Source of the DNA: Diadophis punctatus similis
Taxonomy: Eukaryota > Chordata > Lepidosauria > Squamata > Dipsadidae
Direction of reading: 5' to 3'
Length of the DNA stretch: 64,000 nt
Assembly: GCA_023053685.1 (NCBI GenBank)
Contig: JALIGW010000001.1
Location: 156,111,966 to 156,175,965, forward strand
Part shown: piece by piece, positions 22,576 to 34,249 of the stretch
Layout of the letters: the number at the start of each line of letters is the position of its first letter
Numbering within the stretch: position 1 is the first letter of the stretch
Notes under the pieces: model-generated
Seen by the model: the letters and a program-made list of their open reading frames with translations, nothing else
The model's database searches: none
What the model was told of the DNA's origin: nothing
Program-made: the position numbers and the translations under genes

Positions 22576-24116
22576 TGATGCTTTTTTCAAGTGTAAGCTT
22601 TTTTGAATTATTCTAATCTCTCTGCATTCTAATCAATGCCTGGGCATTTGCTAATTTTTCATGCTTTTTTAATATATATTTCAAAGGCTGTGTGGTGAAC
22701 ACCAACCAGAGTGCACAGTTCCATTGAAAGTCAAAGGCATGATAGCAAGAAGCGTTTGTGTAAGATAGCTATGGATTGAAAACCCAGAAGAGTTGGTTTG
22801 TATTGTATGGCTTTCAGAAGTAGGATAACTATGGTAGATCTGGGACATCAACTCAGAGGATCCGTAGATTCCTTTTTTTCTTCTTCTTTCCTTACTGACT
22901 TTCATTCACATATTATATAGTCATTCGCTTGTATAAGGTATTTCTCTCTATGCACATATCTCTCAAAATACTACAGCTTGTGATACCACAGGCTATTTAT
23001 TTAAAGTAAGGATTGGATTGCTGAATGTAATTGCATCTGCATTGAACTCATAGACTGTCATTGAGGGGAAAAGGAAGCAAAAGAACTAGGCCAATATTTC
23101 CATCTTGTACATGGAATTGCCCCTATGGAGGGTGTGCACCATCCCCAATAATTTGATACTCTAAATTGTATAGATAGCTACTGGAAAAAGAATTGAATTT
23201 GCATTTTTATAGGTCTCTACCTATTTACCCCTCAGTTTGTTGTTGACGTGCAAGGCCACTGCCATAATCACACATGGCTTAACACTGACTGGTACCAAAT
23301 CTTGACAACTTCCGAGTTGCATCAATTGCTTCATTTGCAGAGATGGTAGCTTAATAACTTTTGTTCTACCCAGAAATTTAATTTTCTAAATGAAATTAAA
23401 AATGGTATAGAATACACGACAACATTAAACTTGGTTTAAAATTAAATGACTGTCCTTTAAATAAAATGTAAGACTCTGCCCTAATAGAGATGGAATAACA
23501 TAATAAAACTAATGATGTAGACACAGGGGCAGGCACAGGGCAAAATGGAGGGGGGGGGAATGAACAAGGAACCAAGGGAAAGAAAGCCTGCAGTTGGCTA
23601 ATTGAAATAGGTTATTTTAGGAGTGGGGACAAGTATTTAGCCCTTGTGACTCAGTAAATTCTATTAGTGAATTAATAAAAGCTATAAATACTAGAGAAAA
23701 TCTAACTTCATAGGGTCAGATTCTCAGCTGGTGCTAAGCAACATATGTTCTGCTTCAACAGTTGCAATGTCTCTCAAAAAAGAGGTAGTTAGAGCAATTA
23801 ATCTGCTCTTAAAGTTCATAGACAACTTGGTTTGGGGATATTTTAATTTGGAAAATAAATAAAGAGTTTGACATGGATAAATCAGTAGGCAGCCTCATAT
23901 TTGACATATATAAATGGCAAATAAAGCAGCTGTCACTGAGGAAAGGGGACATACAGATTCACACATTGTTGATTTTGATGAAAACTGGTGTTAATCATAA
24001 ACTGATCATGGGGATCTTTTAAAGTTTATTCATAAAATGTTTGCTGATGGTATATGTGGCATTTGACAATGTTAGAGCCCAGACTGGAACCCTGGCAAAG
24101 ACTCTAAACCAGCCTA
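22576..24116. other. Unassigned sequence
   Basis: No exon or recognised element; a G run lies at 23551-23559. Confidence 0.45.
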
Positions 24117-24120
24117 CAGA

Positions 24121-24157
24121 TGGGTGGGTGGATGGATGGGTGGATGGATGGGTAGAC

Positions 24158-24229
<72 letters not shown>

Positions 24230-24236
24230 GGATGGA
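24121..24236. repeat. (GGAT/GGGT)n and (GACA)n compound microsatellite
   Basis: A GGTG/GGAT stretch passes into about 20 GACA units. The same GACA motif dominates the tract at 59.0-59.8 kb. Confidence 0.95.
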
Positions 24237-25073
24237 ATTTTGCATTGTTTTATTTGCACACACTCTTAAGTGAATATGGAAAATATTGTATGTGTTTTCA
24301 CTGGAATTTCTTTACTTAAAACTGATGAAGTTTTGAAAACAATCAAGGCTATTTTTCATTCAGTTTCTGTCTAGTATTAATCCTATAGCAATAGCATCTT
24401 TTTTTGTGTGTCTGTGGCATCAGAGGTAAGCATTTTCAGCATCTCTGAAAAATTCAAATTTATTCTGCTCTCTGAGATATGTGTGTTTGTGTGTATGAGT
24501 ATACACAAACTCACTAAACATTTTCTCTAGGTTGTTGCACCTTAGTAGATTAGTTTTCAAAATTAATTACTAATTTTCTAATTACTTAGGAAAATGTAAC
24601 TAATAGCATGCAGATACTTGGAAAGCAATAAAATCTGTAGTGTGAATTTAGCAATCACATACAGGGCCAATGTATTTATATTCTTATTTCTAGTAAAACC
24701 ATAAAATGTGGCTTGATTAAATGAAATATGTGGTTTTACTGGTCTTCCACTAGGCCACATATCTAGGTAGGGATTAATCTTACATTGAGTATGTGAATCT
24801 GGATATGTGGAATTCCCCCCCTCCCATTGGTTGTAGTTGGATACAACATTGACCAGTTGGAATCTTGAAGATCTGCCCTCTGATCAATCCTTAGGAGATT
24901 CCCAATGTATATACTTCACAGTGAAATGTCACTGTTAAGGTCACAGTTCAATGAAGTCAAAGAAATATTTGGCAGATATGATTTGATATGATACAACGGA
25001 ATCTCTGCTTTGTATCCAGAAGATGCCTGTCAAAATTCCTTGAATCTTTCAGAAGGAGGGGGGGGAAGCTATG
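24237..25073. other. Unassigned sequence
   Basis: No exon or mobile element recognised; AT-rich, with a GT-rich patch near 24405-24500. Confidence 0.45.
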
Positions 25074-25205
25074 GTCTAGAACCGTGGTGGCGAACCTATG
25101 GCACGCGTGCCACAGGTGGCACGTGGAGCCATTTCGGCTGGCACGCCACGGGTCCGGCACATTCTACTTCCGGGTTTCTGGCGCGCATGTGCAGAGCTGC
25201 TAGAG

Positions 25206-26420
25206 CTACCCGAAGCAGAAGGAGGAGGGGCGGTTGCGCAGGCTGGGCGGCTCGCGTAACCGCTCCCTCCTCCTTCTGCTGCCAGCCTCATGTTCCTGCT
25301 TCTGCCCGGAGTGCCAGGCTTGGAGCAGAAGGAGGAGGGGGCAGTTGCGCGAGCCGCCCAGCCTGCGCAAGCGCCCCCTTCTCCTGCTCCAAGCCTCGCA
25401 CTCCGGGCACCAGCCGGAACGTGAGGCTGACAGGAGAAGGAGGAGGGAGCGGTTATGCGAGCCGCCCAGCTTGCGCAAGCGCCCCCTTCTCCTGCTCCAA
25501 GCCTCGCACTCCGGGCACCAGCCGGAACGTGAGGCTGACAGGAGAAGGAGGAGGGAGCGGTTACGCGAGCCGCCCAGCTTGCGCAACCGCCCCCTTCTCC
25601 TGCTCCAAGCCTCGCACTCCGGGCACAAGCCGGAACGTGAGGCTGACAGGAGAAGGAGGAGGGAGCGGTTACGCGAGCCGCCCAGCCTGCGCAACCGCCC
25701 CCTTCTCCTGCTCCAAGCCTCGCACTCCGGGCACAAGCCGGAACGTGAGGCTGACAGGAGAAGGAGGAGGGAGCGGTTACGCGAGCCGCCCAGCCTGCGC
25801 AACCGCCCCTCCTCCTTCTCCTGCCAGCCTCACGTTTCGGCTGGTGCCCGGAGTGCGAGGCTTGGAGCAGGAGAAGGGGGCGGTTGCGCAGGCTGGGCGG
25901 CTCGCGTAACCGCTCCCTCCTCCTTCTCCTGTCAGCCTCACGTTCCGGCTTGTGCCCGGAGTGCGAGGCTTGGAGCAGGAGAAGGGGGCGGTTGTGCAAG
26001 CTGGGTGGCTCGCGTAACCACTCCCTCCTCCTTCTCCTGTCAGCCTCACGTTCCGGCTTGTGCCCGGAGTGCGAGGCTTGGAGCAGGAGAAGGGGGCGGT
26101 TGCGCAAGCTGGGCGGCTCGCGTAACCGCTCCCTCCTCCTTCTCCTGTCAGCCTCACGTTCCGGCTTGTGCCCGGAGTGCGAGGCTTGGAGCAGGAGAAG
26201 GGGGCGGTTGCGCAAGCTGGGCGGCTCGCGTAACCGCTCCCTCCTCCTTCTCCTGTCAGCCTCACGTTCCGGCTTGTGCCCGGAGTGCGAGGCTTGGAGC
26301 AGGAGAAGGGGGCGGTTGCGCAGGCTGGGCGGCTCACGTAACCGCTCCCTCCTCCTTCTCCTGTCAGCCTCACGTTCCGGCTTGTGCCCGGAGTGCGAGG
26401 CTTGGAGCAGGAGGAGGAGG
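25206..26420. repeat. 108-bp minisatellite in inverted blocks
   Basis: The marker gcccggagtgcgaggcttgg recurs at 25846, 25954, 26062, 26170, 26278 and 26386 (exact 108-bp steps). Its complement recurs with the same step, ending near 25408, 25516, 25624 and 25732. The central spacer of the palindrome is about 25810-25876. Confidence 0.95.
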
Positions 26421-26446
26421 GGGCGGTTACACGTGCGCAGTAGATG

Positions 26447-26458
26447 TGCGCATGCGCG
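26447..26458. promoter_or_regulatory. NRF1 consensus palindrome inside hAT
   Basis: tgcgcatgcgcg fits the published NRF1 pattern YGCGCAYGCGCR. Occupancy is unknown. Confidence 0.5.
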
Positions 26459-26902
26459 GTGCGGGCGCGTGCGTGGTGCAGGCGCGTGCATGTAGGTGTG
26501 GGTGCACATGCGCAGGGGGGGTGCGCATTGCATTTTGGGTAGTGGCACGTGGGAGCGCTGGTGGGTGTGCGCGCGCCTATTTTTGGCACGCCGAGAGAAA
26601 AAGGTTCGCCACCGCTGGTCTAGAAGCTTATTTATTATCAACAATTCTAGGTCTGACAGCCCAATGACTTGCAGTCGATGTGGGCATCAAAACACCTAAT
26701 CAGGCTAACTGTTTCCCCTTGATCACATGGCATTGGACTTTCCTAATCCATATTTAGACCTTTTTAAGCAGAACTTTAAAGTCAGGGCCAAAGCAGTGAA
26801 AAACCAAATCATATGACCAATTCAACTTTGTTTAATCAATTCCTGGGAGAGGTACCATAACTTAGGAAGGATGTCAGAAATGCATGCTATTTGTGAAATC
26901 AA

Positions 26903-27010
26903 TCCTCCTCCTCCTCCTCCTCCTCCTCCTCCTCCTCCTCCTCCTCCTCCTCCTCCAACTCCAACTCCAACTCCAACTCCAACTCCAACTCCAACTCCAA
27001 CTCCTCCTCC
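26903..27010. repeat. (CCT)n followed by (AACTCC)n
   Basis: About 18 CCT units, then about eight AACTCC units, then CCT again. The hexamer looks like an expansion of a variant CCT pair. Confidence 0.95.
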
Positions 27011-27385
27011 ATCTATTCCATCAATTGCTTAATTGTGCTAAAAATCCATAGTGGGAAATGAACAAGGGAAAAGACAGCTTCCTATTTCTATGCTACCCAC
27101 AAATATTAAAGTGATATCAAATTATAATTGAATATATTATGGGAACAGTAGACATGGATATACTTTTATTAGAATTTTCAGATAACGATACAGTTCTAAG
27201 AAGTGGAATGAAATTATTCATCCTCCCCACCACCGAGTGACATCATTGGGAACTTGCTCTCATGAACCATCAAGCTCTATCTTTGTGGCTTTGCCTAAAA
27301 TGCCTAATAATGCATTATAGCTTTTTAATTTACTCATGTACTATTCAAAAAACCAAGCTGTTGAATTCTTCAGAATTGTTATTAG

Positions 27386-27640
27386 AATAGAATAGATTAG
27401 AATTCTTTATTGGCCAAGTGTGATTGGACACACAAGGAATTTGTCTTTGGTGTATATGCTCTCAGTGTACATAAAAAGACAAGATACATTCATCAAGAAT
27501 CATAAGATACAACACTTAATGAAAGTCATAGGATACAAATAAGCAATCAATCATACTAGGAAGCAATCAATATAAATCGTAAGGCTACAAGCAACAAAGT
27601 TACAGTAATGCAGTCTAAGTGGGAGGAGGTGGATGAATAG
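27386..27640 (-). mobile_element. L2-like LINE, 3' end
   Basis: Antisense. The + strand begins agaatagaatagattagaat, then ttctttattggccaagtgtg. It is nearly identical to the 3' end at 28793-29050 and to the sense copy at 41590-41850. No coding sequence remains. Confidence 0.85.
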
Positions 27641-27708
27641 TACACAAATATATCATTATTAAGCATAATAATAAATATCTTTGGCCAATACACCAACTTT
27701 TATAATAA

Positions 27709-27890
<182 letters not shown>

Positions 27891-28535
27891 TGTATGAGAA
27901 TCACTGTGCAGTTTTACTCCTTTTCATTCCTTATATCACACTTGCTTTTCAGCTGAACTACTTGCTCAGAGACAAACTTGCTCATTTCTGATTATTCTCT
28001 TTCACAGGATAATTTTGCTTATTTAATAAGATCAAAGAATGAAGTCAGGCATGAGTTCAGGAAAGGTCACAGCATGTTCTCAAAGTATATTAACTACAGT
28101 TCAGGCTGGCATCACTTGACCTCTAGGAAGACAAAATTAAGCTGCAAAACAGTAAATATTTTTAGTAGCGCTTTATTACATGCAGGGCAATTTACAGGGA
28201 ATGAAGGCTATAGAAAAGCTTTCAGCAATGAAATAGAAATGCTTACATTTTTTTAAAAAAAAATCATGCCTTGCTAGCTGGCTTTAAAATTGATTCCAGT
28301 CAAGGTTAATGGGAAGCTGCTAATGAAGGGACATGCTCCATAACTCTGCATCTTGCCTCACTTATATCCCACCAAATTTAATACTTTTTGCTACTACTAT
28401 TGATAATTTTATTTAGAAAGTTGTGAATGTTGCTTTAAGGTTGACATATCCTAACCCTGCAAAGTTTCATACTGATAATTCCTGATTCAGAAATCCAAAG
28501 AAGCTTTTACTCACTACTGCATTTTCAGTATAGAA
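27891..28535. other. Unassigned sequence
   Basis: No exon or mobile element recognised. Confidence 0.45.
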
Positions 28536-28541
28536 TAGAAT

Positions 28542-28782
28542 AGCAATAGCAATAGCACTTAGACTTATATACTGCTTCATAGTGCTTTATAGCCCTCTCT
28601 AAGCGGTTTACAGAGTCAGCATATTGCCCCCAACAAGCTGGGTCCTCATTTTACCGACCTCAGAAGGATGGAAGGCTCAGTCAACCTTGAGATGGTGAGA
28701 TTTGAACAGCCGAACTGCAGCTAGCAGTTAGCTGAAGTAGACTGCAGTGCTGCACTCTAACCACTGCGCCACCTCGGCTCTA
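28542..28782 (-). mobile_element. MIR/CORE-like tRNA SINE
   Basis: Reverse complement of the SINEs at 44795-45033 and 60922-61137. The tRNA-like head is at the right (ccactgcgccacctcggctc), the middle block matches ccttccatccttc...aaaatg, and the L2-like tail reads agcactgtgaagcagtatata on the minus strand. It sits at the edge of the LINE tail that begins at 28793. Confidence 0.85.
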
Positions 28783-28792
28783 TATTTGTAGA

Positions 28793-30296
28793 ATAGAATT
28801 CTTTATTGGCCAAGTGTGATTGGACACACAAGGAATTTGTCTTTGGTGTATATGCTCTCAGTGTACATAAAAAGAAAAGATACATTCATCAAGAATCATA
28901 AGATACAACACTTAATGATAGTCATAGGGTACAAATAAGCAATCAAATCATACTAGGAATCAATCAATATAAATCGTAAGGATACAAGCAACAAGTTATA
29001 GTCATACAGTCATAAGTGGGAGGAGATGGATGATAGGAACGATGAGAAGATTAATAGTAACAGTAATGCAGCCTTAGTGAATATTTTGACAGTGTTGAGG
29101 GAATTATTTGTTTAGCAGAGTGATGGCATTCGGGAAAAAACTGTTCTTGTGTCTAGTTGTTCCGGTGTGCAGTGCATCGTTTTGAGGGTAAGAGTTGAAA
29201 CAATTTATGTCCAGGATGCGAGGGGTCAGTAAATATTTTCACAGCCCTCTTTTTGACTCGTGCAGTATACAGGTCCTCAATGGAAGGCAGGTTGGTAGTA
29301 ATTGTTTTTTATGCAGTTCTAATTATCCTCTGAAGTCTGTGTCTCTCTTGTTGGGTTGCAGAACCAAACCGGACAGTTATAGAGGTGCAGATGACAGACT
29401 CAATAGTTCCTCTCAGCAGCTCCTTGGGCAGTTTGAGCTTCCTGAGTTGGTGCAGAAAGAACATTCTTTGTTGTGCTTTTTTGATGACGTTTTTGATATT
29501 AGGTGTCCATTTTAGGTCTTGAGATAAGATAGAACCTAGAAATTTGAAGGTCTCTACTGTGATATTGATACTGTGTTGTCTAGTATTGTAAGAGGTGATA
29601 GTATGGGAGGGTTTTTCCTAAAGTCTACCACCATTTCTACGGTTTTGAGTGTGTTCAGTTCCAGATTGTTCCGCTCGCACCACGAGGCTAGTTGTTCAAC
29701 CTCCCATCTGTATGCAGATTCATCATTGTCTCGAATGAGATCAATCACTGTTGTATCACCTGCAAACTTCAGTAGTTTAACAGAGGGATCGTTTGAGATG
29801 CAGTCATTGGTATATAGAGAGAAGAGAAATGGAGAGAGCACACAGCTTTGGGGGGGCCCTGTGCTAATTGTACAGGTATCTGATGTGATTCTACTTAGCT
29901 TCACCTGCTGCTTCCTATCTGTTAGGAAGCTTATGATCCACTTACAAGTGTGTTCAGGTACCATTAGCTGGTTTAGTTTAGTTAGAAGAATGTCTAGAAT
30001 GATGGTATTGAATGCTGAACTAAAGTCTACAAAGAGGACCCTTGCGTAGGTCTTTGGAGATTCAAGATGTTGTAGGATGTAGTGCAGAGCCATATTAACA
30101 GCATCATCTGTCAATCTATTTGCTCGGTATGCAATGGTTTTCAGGTGGGACAGCACTAGCCTTTCAAAGGTTTTCATAACTACAGATGTTAGAGCAACTG
30201 GTCTGTAGTCATTCAGTTCCTTGATGGAGGGCTTCTTCGGCACTGGGATGATAGTAGAGCATTTGAAGCAAGAAGGAACATCCAATATGCTCCTAA
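28793..30296 (-). mobile_element. L2-like (CR1 clade) LINE, 3' half
   Basis: Antisense LINE with tail agaatagaattctttattgg at the left, 3' UTR and then ORF2. The 5' side is cut by the CCTT array at 30301. It includes the reverse transcriptase relic at 29554-30285; the segment 29050-29550 carries the connection and C-terminal domains, with frames broken. Confidence 0.85.
29554..30285 (-). pseudogene. LINE reverse transcriptase, catalytically damaged
   Basis: A 243-residue open frame of an L2-like non-LTR reverse transcriptase, the enzyme that copies LINE RNA at the nicked target. It starts in [20 protein letters not shown] (fingers), then motif [12 protein letters not shown] (D at about residue 87), motif [13 protein letters not shown] (usual form PQGCVLSP) and motif [10 protein letters not shown] (usual FADD, second-last acidic residue replaced by G at about residue 176). 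The thumb begins [16 protein letters not shown]. The segment between fingers and YRANR is shortened. No endonuclease is present. Loss of the FADD acid makes activity very unlikely. Confidence 0.88.
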
Positions 30297-30300
30297 CAGT

Positions 30301-30425
30301 CCTTCCTTCCTTCCTTCCTTCCTTCCTTCCTTCCTTCCTTCCTTCCTTCCTTCCTTCCTTCCTTCCTTCCTTCCTTCCTTCCTTCCCTCCCTCCCTCCCT
30401 CCCTCCCTCCTTCCCCTTCCCTTCC
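30301..30425. repeat. (CCTT)n/(CCCT)n microsatellite
   Basis: About 84 bp of CCTT, then CCCT and CCTTCC. It abuts the LINE relic directly. Confidence 0.97.
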
Positions 30426-32492
30426 AAAATAATTTGAAACTGTTTGGAGTCTAAAGAGAGAGGCAAAGCAAAAGAACAAGGGTTTTGCATTCATTATGGA
30501 CAGAATCAATCTGGGAAGAAGAAAACATGGCATAAATGAACTGTTTAAAAATGGCATCCCTATAATGCATACAAAGCCTGAATTTACAGTGTTGTTTATT
30601 ATATAATTATCAATCCATAGTATCCTTCTGCACCTTAGTAAAGCAAAGTTATGCAACTGGATAAGAAATCAAATAAACAATTCGTTGCTGTTGTTGTTTT
30701 CTTTTTTCCAAAAGAAAGAAGTAAACTGTATGGTAAAGAAGAATGAACCTTCCTTCCTGTTTTTTTTTTAATTTTTTAATTTTAGTACTTAACTCCTGGT
30801 GGCCACTTATCTATTGCTATAAAAGAAGGCAAAAGAAGGCATAGAATTGCAAATTTCACAAAGAAGCCGTTCTAATATTTATCTATAAATCAAAATTTAA
30901 ATATGTATATTTATTGATTTTGATTAATTGGGAGAGTTAAGAGAGAAATGCTTTTCACTACAATGTCATCTTATGTGTTTGCTCAGCTTGTCCAGATGTT
31001 GGGAGTGGATGGGCAGTTTTAAGGATTCTCTTTAGTTTTCCTTTTGACGGTTCTTGATGTTTAAAATGGACTTGGACTGCTTTTTAAATAGAGAACTGCT
31101 GCTTGTACAGTGAGAAACAAATCCACCCCTCTCCCCTTGTCTGGCTACTTTAGCAATGTTCAAAAGTCACATCAAGAGTACCTGTGAGATTGGCACAAGA
31201 ATGTACTCTTCACAGAATATCAACTGCAATACGGTGTTTTGCATTTCTGCATCAATTCAGCTGCTTGGCAGGTCTCTGATTTTCCCCACGAGCTGTTTTG
31301 CCAACAGAGGAGACTTTGTTCTAATCCTCTTCAGGGGCTGAGAGAACCTACCACATTCCCCAGAGCAGGGAAAAATATTCTAGAAAGCTCTCCAAGATAC
31401 CCTTGGGAGAAGACAGAAAGAGGTGAGTGCAGCTGCCCTTTGGGTCTTCCCCCCCTTCTGTTTAGCATTAGAGTATTTGAAATATTCTATTTTATAAAAG
31501 CCAAAGGCTTAAAATATGGCATTTGTACACATCGTTCTTTCCATTCAGTGCTCATCATATTGACAGGAATTGCTTCAACTCAACAATTTCATCAATGCGC
31601 TCAGGATTGTTTGTAGGTGGCATCCTCAGGGCAGATTCCACTCTCCTCTAAGAATCAGGTTTGGTCAAAAATTCCATTATTGTTTTTTAAAACATATCCC
31701 AGGTGCACTCAAATTCCACTCCCCTGCCTGTTGTTTTCTTCTCCCTTCTTTCCACTCCCTTTCCCCACCCTAGCAAGTATTCTTGCCTTTCTTTTCTTTT
31801 GTCTCTCCTGGCCTAAAGAGAAATGCCTGAAATGTGCAGAACCAGACCTTTGCCATCATCTTCGACAAGGCGCTGTCGTTTTATGGGATTAACCTCCCGA
31901 TTCCAGCTGCCCTTTGCTGTAATACAGGTCTGAAGACACGTAGCAAGGAGGGTGGCAACAATGCCAGGGCTGCAGTGCAGCACTGACAGCTGTAGAATTG
32001 CATCTATTGATTGTGGGGTAAAGGAGAATGTTTCATCAACCTTTAATTGAGCCAATTTCTAAATGGAATAGGGTTAGGGCAACAGCAAGTCTGTGAGGAA
32101 AAGAAGATATCTATTCTGAGCTGAAAAGGAAGGGCCATCATGAAAGGTTTGTCATAAGCAAGCCACAGGTTTAATCATGCTACAGGATTTGTGGGGTGAA
32201 GAATCTGTTCACTAGATTCTCAATGCGTGTGTATCTGTGTGCGAGAGAGAGAAAGAATGTGCTATGGTGGGGTGAGAGACACAAACAGGAAAATTAACTT
32301 GACATATCCTGATCTTTCTATACCAAGGATCCAATGGTCTTATTTCTTCCAGGCTTCATTTTGTTGTTACGTGTGTTTAAATATTCCATATGACAATAGC
32401 TGAAATTATCTAGATTCTGAAAGAAGCTAGGCAAATCTTAAAGATCGTAACAAATTCTGGACTAATTGGTATGCTGACATTGATTGGAAGTT
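30426..32492. other. Unassigned sequence
   Basis: No exon that I can support. Frames of 125 codons or fewer (31239-31616 and others) match nothing known; 31813-32055 minus is 80 residues and also unrecognised. Confidence 0.4.
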
Positions 32493-32508
32493 CACTGAAT
32501 GACTTTTC

Positions 32509-32671
32509 TTTTTTTTTAAAAAAAATAATTTTTATTGAATTGTTTTAAAATATAAAAAACACATTTATTTTTCTCTCTTTTTTCCTTTTTTCCCTTTTTT
32601 CTCTCTAGTGTATGTTATATTGGTTTTTTTTAGGTTAGGTTATATTGTTTATGTTATTGTATATTTCTATA
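32509..32671 (-). mobile_element. 5'-truncated LINE insertion, 163 bp
   Basis: Exact 16-bp TSD cactgaatgacttttc (32493-32508 and 32672-32687). The + strand starts with a T run and a reverse polyA signal (tttttattgaa), so the inserted RNA was antisense here. Only 3' UTR sequence is present. Confidence 0.9.
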
Positions 32672-32724
32672 CACTGAATGACTTTTCATGACCAACATGA
32701 AGTTCAGGTATCAATCTTGGGAAA

Positions 32725-32850
32725 GAATAACAGAATAACACAGTTGGAAGGGACCTTGGAGGTCTACTAGTCCAACCCTCTGCTCAAGCAGGAAATCCTG
32801 TACCATTCCAGACTAATGGTTGTCCAATCTCTTCTTAAAAATATCCAGAT
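32725..32850 (-). mobile_element. CR1 LINE 3' terminal fragment
   Basis: Tail gaataacagaataac, then gttggaagggaccttggagg and ctagtccaaccc, ending in the ttcttaaaaatatccag block. Confidence 0.85.
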
Positions 32851-33150
32851 AAAGTAAAACAGGATTTATTTTATCTAAAGGGAGCAAAAGTGATAGGCTG
32901 AGGCAGGGAGGAGAGGGGCAGGAACATTTTCTAATTAATAATTTCTTATATAGAGGACAACAAAATCATAATACTAAATAATATATAAACAGGTTTAATG
33001 TTTCTTAAACCTTAGCTAAATTTTTCTGTACCTAACATTTATTCAGATTTATTTATCAGATGTGTAATCTGTATAATTTGGGAACCAATTATAGAACCAG
33101 AGTTGAAAGAGATTACAGATCATCTAATTCTCGATATTTGATTCAGCCAC
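32851..33150. other. Unassigned sequence
   Basis: Nothing recognised. Confidence 0.45.
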
Positions 33151-33151
33151 T

Positions 33152-34126
33152 ATGTATATTGCTTCAACTCAACAACCCCAAGGCTCTGTTTTAGGCCCAG
33201 TACTCTTCAACATTTTCATCAATGACTTGGACGAGGGGATAGATGGGGAACTCATCAAATTTGCAGATAACACCAAACTGGCAGGAATAGCCAACACTCC
33301 AGAAGAGAGGCTCAAGATACAGAAGGATCTTGACAGCCTTGAACATTGGGCGCTATCTAACAAAATGAAATTCAATGGTGAAAAAAGTAAGGTTCTACAT
33401 TTAGGCAAGAAAAACAAAATGCACAGGTACAGTGTATGTGGTACCCTGCTCAACAGTAGTAACTGTGAGAGGGATCTTGGAGTCCTAGTGGACAACCATT
33501 TAAATATGAGCCAGCAGTGTGCAGCAGCTGCCAAAAAAAGCCAACACAGTTCTAGGCTGCATAAAGAGAGGGATAGAATCAAGATCACGTGAAGTGTTAA
33601 TACCACATTATAATGCCTTGATAAGGCCACACTTGGAATACTGCATTCAGTTTTGGTCACCACAATGTAAAAAGGATGTTGAGACTCTAGAAAGAGTGCA
33701 GAGAAGAGCAACAAAGATGATTAGGGGACTGGAGGCTAAAACATATGAAGAACGGTTGCAGGAACTGGGTACGTCTAGTTTAATTAAAAGAAGGACTAGG
33801 GGAGACATGATAGCAGTGTTCCAATATCTCAGGGTTTGCCACAAAGAAGAGGGAGTCAAACTATTCTCCAAAGCACCTGAGGGTAGAACAAGAAGTAATG
33901 GGTGGAAACTAATCAAGGAGAGAAGCAACTTAGAACTAAGGAGAAATTTCCTGACAGTTAGAACAATTAATCAGTGGAACAACTTGCCTCCAGAAGTTGT
34001 GAATGCTCCAACACTGGAAGTTTTAAAGAAGACGTTGGATAACCATTTGTCTGAAGTGGTGTAGCGTTTCCTGCCTAAGCAGGGGGTTGGACTAGAAGAC
34101 CTCCAAGGTCCCTTCTAACTCTGTTA
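33152..34126 (+). pseudogene. CR1 LINE ORF2, C-terminal half, frameshifted
   Basis: The frame 33152-33592 starts with PQGSVLGPVLFNIFINDLD (RT motif B, residues 9-27) and LIKFADNTKLAG (motif C; the usual FADD is FADN). The frame 33519-34064 continues with [12 protein letters not shown] and [15 protein letters not shown] blocks to WNNLPPEVVNAPTLEVLKK and a stop. The shift lies in an A run at 33533-33539 (one extra base). The 3' UTR has gcagggggttggactagaag and ends at the microsatellite. N-terminal endonuclease and RT motif A are missing (5' truncation). Confidence 0.92.
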
Positions 34127-34242
34127 TTCTATTCTATTCTATTCTATTCTATTCTATTCTATTCTATTCTATTCTATTCTATTCTATTCTATTCTATTCT
34201 ATTCTATTCTACTCTACTCTACTCTACTCTATTCTATTCTAT
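34127..34242 (+). repeat. (ATTCT)n tail of CR1
   Basis: A pentanucleotide array that directly continues the CR1 3' end (ctctgttattct), with an ACTCT variant block near the right end. Confidence 0.95.
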
Positions 34243-34249
34243 ATTAATG

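Larger units (their letters stand above)
25082..26617. mobile_element. hAT element carrying a palindromic 108-bp minisatellite
   Basis: Ends are ccgtggtggcgaacctatgg and aaggttcgccaccgctg, with exact 8-bp TSD gtctagaa (25074-25081 and 26618-26625). The interior is GC-rich with eleven copies of a 108-bp unit: one in the second orientation (about 25206-25330), four in the first (to about 25809) and six back in the second (to about 26415). Because 108 is divisible by three, frames of up to 522 (minus) and 477 (plus) codons stay open; they are repeats, not proteins, and no transposase motif occurs. The right flank has NRF1 consensus tgcgcatgcgcg at 26447-26458. Confidence 0.92.

Noticed and set aside
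24121..24236. CRISPR-like repeat array (also other tandem arrays)
   Set aside because: Pure short tandem repeats with no spacers; the DNA is vertebrate.
25076..26667. Large overlapping open frames (522, 477, 299, 270, 203 and 198 codons)
   Set aside because: They read through a 108-bp repeat on both strands; unit length divisible by three explains the openness.
30213..30656. Frames reading KEGRKEGR or PSFLPSFL (also at 49.9, 50.3, 55.6 and 58.1 kb)
   Set aside because: Translation of CCTT/GGAA arrays, partly fused to a LINE remnant.
31239..32055. Possible exon-like frames (125, 91 and 80 codons)
   Set aside because: No recognised family, no clear splice pattern, and frames on both strands overlap.
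33169..33928. Antisense frames of 181 and 93 codons opposite CR1 ORF2
   Set aside because: Shadow of the sense CR1 coding frame.
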